Positions 35,901 through 44,900 of a DNA stretch of 53,593 nucleotides are shown here, piece by piece. Location of the stretch: the IMG/VR virus record IMGVR_UViG_3300023108_000037, positions 1-53,593 of that record; one strand, given 5' to 3'. This stretch comes from a virus. The notes beneath the pieces were generated by a model that was given only the letters and a program-made list of their open reading frames with translations, did no database searches and was not told the DNA's origin. Every line of letters begins with the position of its first letter. Positions within the stretch are counted from its first letter, which is position 1. Both the position numbers and the translations under genes were made by a program.

Positions 35901-38900
35901 CAAATGTACCACCAGACTGATATGTGTGAGCAAATGTCACAACACCTACTTGAGTTTCAAACTTATTGCTGGACAAAATACGATTCGCATAGTATGGACC
36001 ATATGGTTTTACTTCGTATGCGTCACCAGCAGTCGCTCCAGCTCCAGCATAAACGTGGGTGATAGTCGAAACACCAACGTCAATGACAAAAGTATTAGTT
36101 CCACCAATACCAAGAATGGGATATCTATTGGTGTTGACACCGACTGCTTTTCTTCCCGAACTTCCGTCTGGGAAGATGGAGTTAGTAATTCCCGTATGGG
36201 GAGTAGAGCAAGCCATTCCAATATTGGCAAGATCAACTAATCTACCAACTCTAAAGTTGTGAGCAGATGTCAGTCCAACTGTTGCAATACCAGTTAAATT
36301 GTCATAATCAAAAGAACTAATCTTAAAGTTTACACCGATTTCACTTGGGAATTGATAGACGTTAGTAAATGGACCATCAGCAGGACATGCAAATGTCAAG
36401 GACTTTAATTCAATCTTATCACCAGTATTAAGTTCGTGATCAGATGAAGTTGTTACTGTCAGAATACCAGTTGCATTATCATATTCAGCATCTGAAATTG
36501 CCGAAAATACTCCAGTTGTTGGTACACCAGCGATATTAGTAATTTGACCAAGAGTGACTGTTGGTTCAGCAACTGCCTTTCTAAGAGGTGCATACCCAAG
36601 TCCATTTGTAGATCCAAACGAAATGGGAACACCACCTCTTGGTAATTGATTCAAATTAATATCAGAAGGATCAACAATTTGATCACCACCTACAGATGTG
36701 ATTCCAGTGAAAATTACGCTACTGATACCACTGACTTCAGTAATTGCAAAATTATTTTCTGTATTATTTGGAGTAGATGGTGCTTGGAATACCCCATTAA
36801 TGAATACTAAACCATTACCACCAGTACTACCAATTCCAGTTACGTTGTTTCCATCTGAAGTCAACGTAAAGTCAGCAGTTACACCATCAAACTTATCGGA
36901 AATATCATCAAAGATGAGGTTAGTTCCATAATCTTTTCTGAGATAAACTCTACCATTAAAATTAGATCTTGGAATGGTTAATCCTCTACTGTCAAGATCC
37001 TCTCTACCAGCCCCCATTGGTGCTTCTGTGAAGTGGATCTTACTATCGACGATATCAAATGCACCTCTGAATACAGAGACCGCACCAAATTGACTGTGAG
37101 CAGTTACAGAAGATCCAACAAATCCACGTTCTACTTGAACGATTGGTAATGTTCCAATGGCACCGACACCTGCAGCAATTGTTGTTCCCAATCCAACGAC
37201 GGAAACTTTCATCAGTTCATTATCTACTTTAAGCAAGTCAGCGGGTCTGATTGAAGAAATACCACTTAATTGAATGATCGTTGTTCCAGCACCAACGTCA
37301 TGCATAATTTGCTCTGAAAGTGGAGTCTTAGACAGAGGGGATTGAACAATACCATCCAATGTTATGAGTGCCTTCTCTGCTCTCTTCTGCATGGCAAAGA
37401 CATGCTTGTTTCCAGCACCAAGTGCTGCAAATGTAACAGCAGTTCCAGAGAGTGCGTTAGCACTGCTGATGGCAACTCTAAACTGAGCCTGGTTGTCTCT
37501 GATAGCATAAACAGTGTCTGGTAATCTTTCGGTTGCACCAACACCAGTATAGTAAACCATACCTGTGCCAGCGACACCAATCAAATTAGAACCAGCAACG
37601 TAATCAAGAGGTTCTGCAGTTGAGAAGAAATGGTCTAAAGTAAAGATTCCAGTTGTAGTGCTAACAACACCAGCTTGTGTTGGGTTGAATGTTTTTGCAA
37701 AAATGTCAACACCATTAAACTTAGCATCAAATTCTAAAATTTCTCTTTGGTTAATACCATAGTAAACAGATTGAGATACGTTCTGATTTACGTTACCGTA
37801 TATCAAATCACCAATACCAGTAGCATCACCATTGTTGTCAAGATCTCTATTCAAGATCTCACTGAAAGATTGTACCAGAATATCTCCAGAGTAATCTGGA
37901 TGGAATTTCAGATCAACACCATCATTAGAATAATCAGCAGAGAATGTACCAATTCCATTATTATCATTGACAGAAAGGAATGGATAACTCAAAACATAGA
38001 GGTTCTTTCTATCCTTCTCATCGTTGAGAATATAAACCTGATGAATAGCTTGAGTGTCACCAATACTAACTCTAACAGTGGCTTTCATTCCACCATCAGT
38101 GATGCTGTTGATTCCCGTGATTACTGTTGGAGTTCCACCAGTAACTTCAGCAAAATCAGATTCGAATCTACCTGTTCTCTCTGTGCCATCTTCTGTTCCA
38201 GTAAACTTAAATCTATAAGTTCCAATTCCAGCAGCGGTTGTGCCGATACCAATTGTTTGAGTTCTTACTCTTACTTCATTAGATCCATTATTGTTGTAGA
38301 TCAAACTTACAACACCAGAATCAATAGAAGATGTAAATGATCCAATAAATGGACCAGAAAGACCATTCAAACCGACTCTGTTATTGAAAGCTGCCAGTTC
38401 TGACAGATAAGTATCGGTGCCATCATGTGTGAGAATGAGTTCTGTGTAATCTACATCCTGCTCAAATTCATCAAAGATCTCAACACTTGTGTAGAAGGTA
38501 TCTGTAACAGAAGTGCTAAATCCAAGAACTGTAGTGCCAACACCAGCACTTACATTTTGAGTCTTGGCGATAACATCAACAAATCCAATACTCTGAGATC
38601 CAAGTCCAGAGATATCATTATCAAAGAATGTTTGAAGAAGTTTTACTTCGTAATCGGTATTGAACTTCTCAACAGGAGTAAATCTCAAAGAATACTGGTT
38701 GGTATCCTCGTCAAAGAATCCATCCAGTTCACCAATAGAATCACCAAGACCAACCTTTTCAAATAAGAAAGTATCTTCATTATTGTTGATGAGGACAATT
38801 TCCTTAAGACTCATTTCAGCATCATTTGTGACATCAACAATTTGTGTTAAGAATTTGTTAGTTTTTCTTCCATCACCAAAAATAGCAACATCCTTGAACT

Positions 38901-41900
38901 CCAAAAGTTCATCCGCATCTTCGTTCAAGAATTGCGAACTGATGTCATCAATAGTAACTACTCTGTTTGATTTGTTTAGAATAAAATCAGTGATTGGAAC
39001 ATTCAGAAGTTCAATGGATTTTGATGTGTTTTCGGTTGCATCAACATCAAGAGCGAAATCAAAATCATTGATCGTATCTACTCTCTTAGCACCGTCATAG
39101 ATGTCTAATACAAGGAATGGATCTTCCTGTGCCGTGGTAAACGACAGACCTACATTGCCTTTAGGACTGATTTGAGTGTCAGCAAAATTACGATATCCAG
39201 CTGGATGAACATTATCATTTACGAAACTAATAATATCATTGAATGCCTTTTCACTCTGAATAGAATAAGACATTCTCTGATAATAGTCATTGTCACCAGT
39301 TACCTGATAGTCTTCACTTAGTTTTCCAATGTCATCGCTCCACCCCTTAATAAACTTAGATGTAGAATCAATTTCAAATCTACCAACCTTAGTAGAGATA
39401 TTTGAAATTGTGCATTTAGCACCACTAACAGCACCAGTCAAAGTATCACCACTCTGAATAGGTGTCGTTCCATTTATGTTGAGTTTTCCAGTCAGTGCGT
39501 TAAAACTACTTACGGTGAGGTTAGTAGATCCAATAACTTCTACACCATTTAAGAATAAAATTTCACCTGGTTCAAATAGTGAATTCTTCTTGATTACTTT
39601 GAATTCTGGAAGATCATCTTCCTTAACAACGTTGGAGAACAGTCCTGGGTTTGTCACTGCAATTCCAGTGTTTGTAGTAACAAAGCTACTCAAATCATAT
39701 GAAAGTTGATTTGGGTTTACACTGGCATTATAAGAAGAAACGGTGAAGTATTGATATCCATAATCGGAAGAATTATGTCCCTGACCATCAGTAGAAGCAA
39801 GACCAATACCTTCAACAAAAATCTTATCACCAGATCTGAATGGTGCTGTCGTAAATCCCAAAATAGGTGTGGAAATACTAAGAGTTACCTGATTATCTGT
39901 ACTGGAAGCGACACTAACAATAGAAATTCCATTATCGTTACCAACAGTAGCAGCACCATAAACAACATCGTCTTTAAGACCAACTGGATTTCTATCAATT
40001 CTTACACCAGCGGTTTCTTCACCATCAACAAGAGTCGTTGGACTTACTGCACTTCCAGATAATTCTGTCGAACCTTGGAAATCTGTAACCACATCTCCAG
40101 TAGATGAATCATAGAGAACCAATCCTGGTGGTGTCAGATAATTTTTACCACCACTCTCAACAATAATGGTATCAATGGTTTGGAAGTTAGTTACAGACAG
40201 TTCATTTGGAACATTAGCAGTTGGTGTTAATGTTTTATCTGAAGGATAAGAGAATCCAGGTGTGAGAAGTCTTACATCTTCAAGTTTTCCAATTGTTGAA
40301 GAATTAAGTCTCAATATAGAATCTACGCCCTCTGCAGAAGTAATACTGGAAATACTTGGTACAGTTTCATATTTAAGTCCACCAAAGACAAGTTTTACAT
40401 TGGCAATAGATCCAGTAGCCGTTGTAGATGTCGTGGTGTATTCAAGAGAATCAGACTCAGAAAGATTATAAGTTATTTTTTCAGGAACCTGAGTAAGGTT
40501 GACATTAAATGTGGTACTGGTAACACCCGTGACTTTGTAAGTCCCACTAAACTTACTATTAGAATATTTTAATTGATTATATGCGTTGACATCTTTATCA
40601 GATGTACTAATAAATCCACCTTTATCAAAATTATAATAAAGAATTGATGGGAAGTTTGTAGAGAATCCAATAGTGGCACCAGCACCAGCTGTACCATTGG
40701 TGCCAAATGTAGAAACTAAGAAGTTAGTAGTCTTTCCTGTCGATACCACAGGATTTTGATATTCATCATCATAGTAAACTTGCAAATTATATCCAGACAA
40801 AGTTGGATCTTCAAGATTAAATACGACATCATTATTTCTGAAAATCTCAATGGGTGGATTGACAAGAGACAGTGTTTGTGATGTTCCACCAACTGATGTA
40901 AGACTTACAAAAGTTGGAGGTGAAGAAATAGCGTCCAGTCTAGTCTCAGTTAGTCTGAAATTATCCTTATCAATGGCAAAGACATAGTAGCTACCAGTTG
41001 ATAGTCCACCAATTACTTCACTGGATTCATAGTATACTTTAACACCAGTAGTGTAATCGTGATCGGACAATGTAATAATATTTGTACTTGTGTTAACTCC
41101 AGCAGAACTAATAGCAACTGGATTTACAAGAATTTTTTCCTCAGCAATTTTGAAAACAACAGTTGAGGCAGCACCAACACCAGTGCTCAATCCAGATTTC
41201 ACTGACAGTTTAATAATATCATTATCAGCAAGACCATGAGTTTCACCAGTTGAGACTGTCGCTGTTATTTTCTTAACATCTGCAGTTATTTGCTCAAATC
41301 TAGATGCAAACTGGTAATCATACAGATTTGTGTAAGATACATCTCTAAAGAAAACTTGGTCTCCGTTCAAAACGGTTGCCAGACCAATCGTGTCTTTAGA
41401 GTTCTTGACGGCATAAACCAAGTCTGGCAAATAGAAGACAGTTCCTGTTGGGCTTGTTGATACACCAATTGATGTGGTTCCCAAACCAACAGAGAAAGTA
41501 ATTGGTTGGTTAGTTTGGAATGGATGGTTTTCTAAGAAGATATTCTGAGTTGGAATAGTTCTTGTTTCAATTCTATTATTAAATCTATAGGATCTAGATG
41601 TTGTAAATCCTGCGGTTATTCCAATACCAACAGCTTCAAATGGATTAAAGTTAACAGTATCTTGTTCTTTAGATTCGAAATATGGTGTCTCTACCGAAAT
41701 ATGAAATCGTTGTGGTGGGTATGTAACTGTCTCACCAGCGGTATGTCCTACACCACCACTTGCGGTTTCAGATGGAAATCTTTGAACTCGGATAATACCG
41801 TCACCAGAAAAAACATTCAGAATACCAAAAGTTTCATTTGAAAGTTTAACAGAACTTCCAACGGAAATAGGAACATTCGTAACAGTAATATCGGTTGTCA

Positions 41901-44900
41901 TTCCACTGGCACCAGTGGTTCCCATACCAACAATTAATTTTGCTGGTTCCACAAAAGTATCAATTACATGAGCACCATCAAGGTTTTGAACAAACGTTGA
42001 GAGACCTGTAATTTGAACAACATCATTATCATTCAAGTCAAAATTGGGTGAAATCGAAACTTCTACTGTTTTATTATCTCTCCACTTAACAATAGCGTTT
42101 TCATAACTTGTTTCTGTAGAAGCAACACTAAGGATAGATCTTCCACCGATTTCAGATACTTCAGCAGCAAGTCCAAATCCAGTGTCAGTTTCACCAAAGT
42201 TTATAGTGTCTCCAACTGCATATCTGGCATTTCCAGTAGAAGCAACGCTGATAGATTCTACAGATCCAGATCCAACAATATCAACAACAGAATCTTGTGA
42301 GAATACTTTGTATGGTTCAATTGCAAAGTCATATGATGCACCTCTTTCACCAATCTTTTGTGGGAAAGTATTTCTGATAAGATCCGAACTGTTAAAATCA
42401 AATCTTTGGTCAATAGAAAAAGCAGGGTCTACGTTTTCAAGTATAGTTTTTGATCTATAGGAATTGCCAATGAAGAATGGGAACTGTGGATTGTTATTAG
42501 AATCAATGGTTGCATAGTATGCATAAATTCCCTCTGGGAATTCATTGGTAATTGTGAATCTACCATTGAATTCGTCAAGATCACCAACATCAGTGAATCT
42601 GTAATCTTCGACAAAGAAACCTAATGGGAATGTAGTGGAATTTGGTCTGTTAGAAATAAAATTGATATTTGCTGTATATCCAGTTCCTACTCTCTTAGTA
42701 CCACTCTGGATGTTCTCAGGATCATTATAACCGTAAGATCCATAAATTGGATTTCCATCATAAGCCCATCCAATAATTGGTGAGTGGAATGCTCCATTAT
42801 CACCAAACGCATTCCTTAGTGTAACACCATACCCAATAGCAGCATACTCAAGACCTTTCTCTGGTGTGGGTGCTACGATCTCGCCACCATTGTCATTAAT
42901 TTTGGCAAACTTATTAACACCTAAACGTCTCACAGACGCATTCAGAATTGCCCCAGAACCAACTGAATTAGCCTTAATGGTGGTTGTATCCTTATCGTAG
43001 TTTAGACCCTGTGAGAGGACGACTACAGAGGTGACTACACCCACATTATTAGTAAGTGCTCTTAGTCTAGCACCAGTGCCAGTTGTAGCAACTCCAACAG
43101 GATTAGAAGAGACTTCAAGTTCTGGTGGAGAAGTATATCCACTACCACCACTAAGAACAAACACGCTATCAATTCTGCCATTTAAGATGACTGGTCTTAC
43201 TTCAGCACCAGTTCCACTTACAACGGTAATTCCTGGTGTTCTCTCAAAGTTTAGAATCTCAGATCCATAATCAGTTCCTGGTTCATAAAGATAGGCATCA
43301 ACAATAGGACCACGAACAATTGGAGTTGCTGTGAATGTTCCCTCTTCTTGTTGTGTGGTTACAGCTTTGATTGTAACGACAATTTCTGGATATTTGAAGA
43401 TATGACTTCCAACACCGACTGTTTCGAGAGAAACAAATTTATTCCTATTAAAATTCGAAAGATCTGTTCCACCTACACCAGCATTAACAAGTCTGAACTC
43501 ATTTTCAGAAACATTCAGAACTTTATACTGAACTGTAGTTGAAAGTCCAGAAATAGCAGTATCAAAGAATTCATACTCTACAAAATCACCATTAGTAAAG
43601 TTATGATTATCAAAGACAACACTGTCATTTGCAGTGTTAATACCTGTTGACTGAACAATGAGTTTTCTATTAGAATATCCTTGTCCAGGGTTAAGAACAT
43701 TAAGCCTATCAATCTTAAGCTTCTTATCTGTAGTTCTGAACTTCATCAGTCCAGCATTATTCTCAGTTGTAATACCAATAGTGTTGATTCCTAACTGAGC
43801 ATCCAGTTTTGTATTGTGAACCTGAATAGTACGACTGTTGATAAACTTAGAAAAATAAATGTTTCCAGTTTGAAGTGTTAATCCTTGTACAGCGTCATTA
43901 TCTGTATTAGTTGCAATACCAAGTGCTGGGTTTCCTAATGCGTTGTATACAATAGGATCACCTGTTTGGAAATTGTGTTGAGTTTGGAAAGTAATAGTAT
44001 TATCAGAAGTATCAACACCACCACCTTCAGTAAGGACATTGGCATTAAAGAATACCTCTCTAAATTCAGAAGCAAGGGTTGCTGATGCAGTTGCACCATC
44101 ACCATTACCACCAGTAATCTCAACGGACAGAACTTCTTCAATATCAAAGTTTACTGGGTCAACTAAAATGTCTTCAAAAGAACCAGTAACTACAGGTTGA
44201 ACTAAAGCGGTTGTTCCTGTTGCAACTGGTGAGTCACCAACAACTACTTTTGGTGTATTTGCAACGTCATAGTTATTTCCACCATTAAAGACATTAACTC
44301 TATTGAGAGGTCCGTAAAAAACAGATTCATCAACTTTATAGTTTGAAATTTCTACACCATTAATCAACATACCAGTTGATCCTGTGGGTGTAGAATCTTT
44401 ACTGCCAGTTCTAAGATTTTGACTTAGTGGGAATTTTTTAAGTAATTTTTGTGGTTGAATTGATCCTTCTCTTTGTTCAGCAAGAATAAAATCATGAGGA
44501 CCACTATCAGTTGGATTGAATCTAACAAAAGAACCAGCTGCTAAGAATGATCTAGAAAGGGATAATTTAATTCTGTTATTATTCGGTGCTGGTTGAACCT
44601 CTACAAAATAACTGGCATTTGTCGATAATCCAGAAATAGCGGGAATTCCACTTGCTGGAGAGTATACAATTTCATCTCCAGTAAAAAATGGAACAACATC
44701 AGGAAAAGAAAGAGTGTCGTATGACAATTCATTAATGTCATAGTTTTGAATTGCCCCAGACGCTGTAGAAGCAGTAGCAATTTGAATTTCTGTTGTTACT
44801 GGTCTAATAACATAAGAAGGAAGTGAGTTTGATGCAACGTATGCAAACTCGTTATTTTCAATATATGTGTTCAACACATCAGAAGACACTACATTATCAC

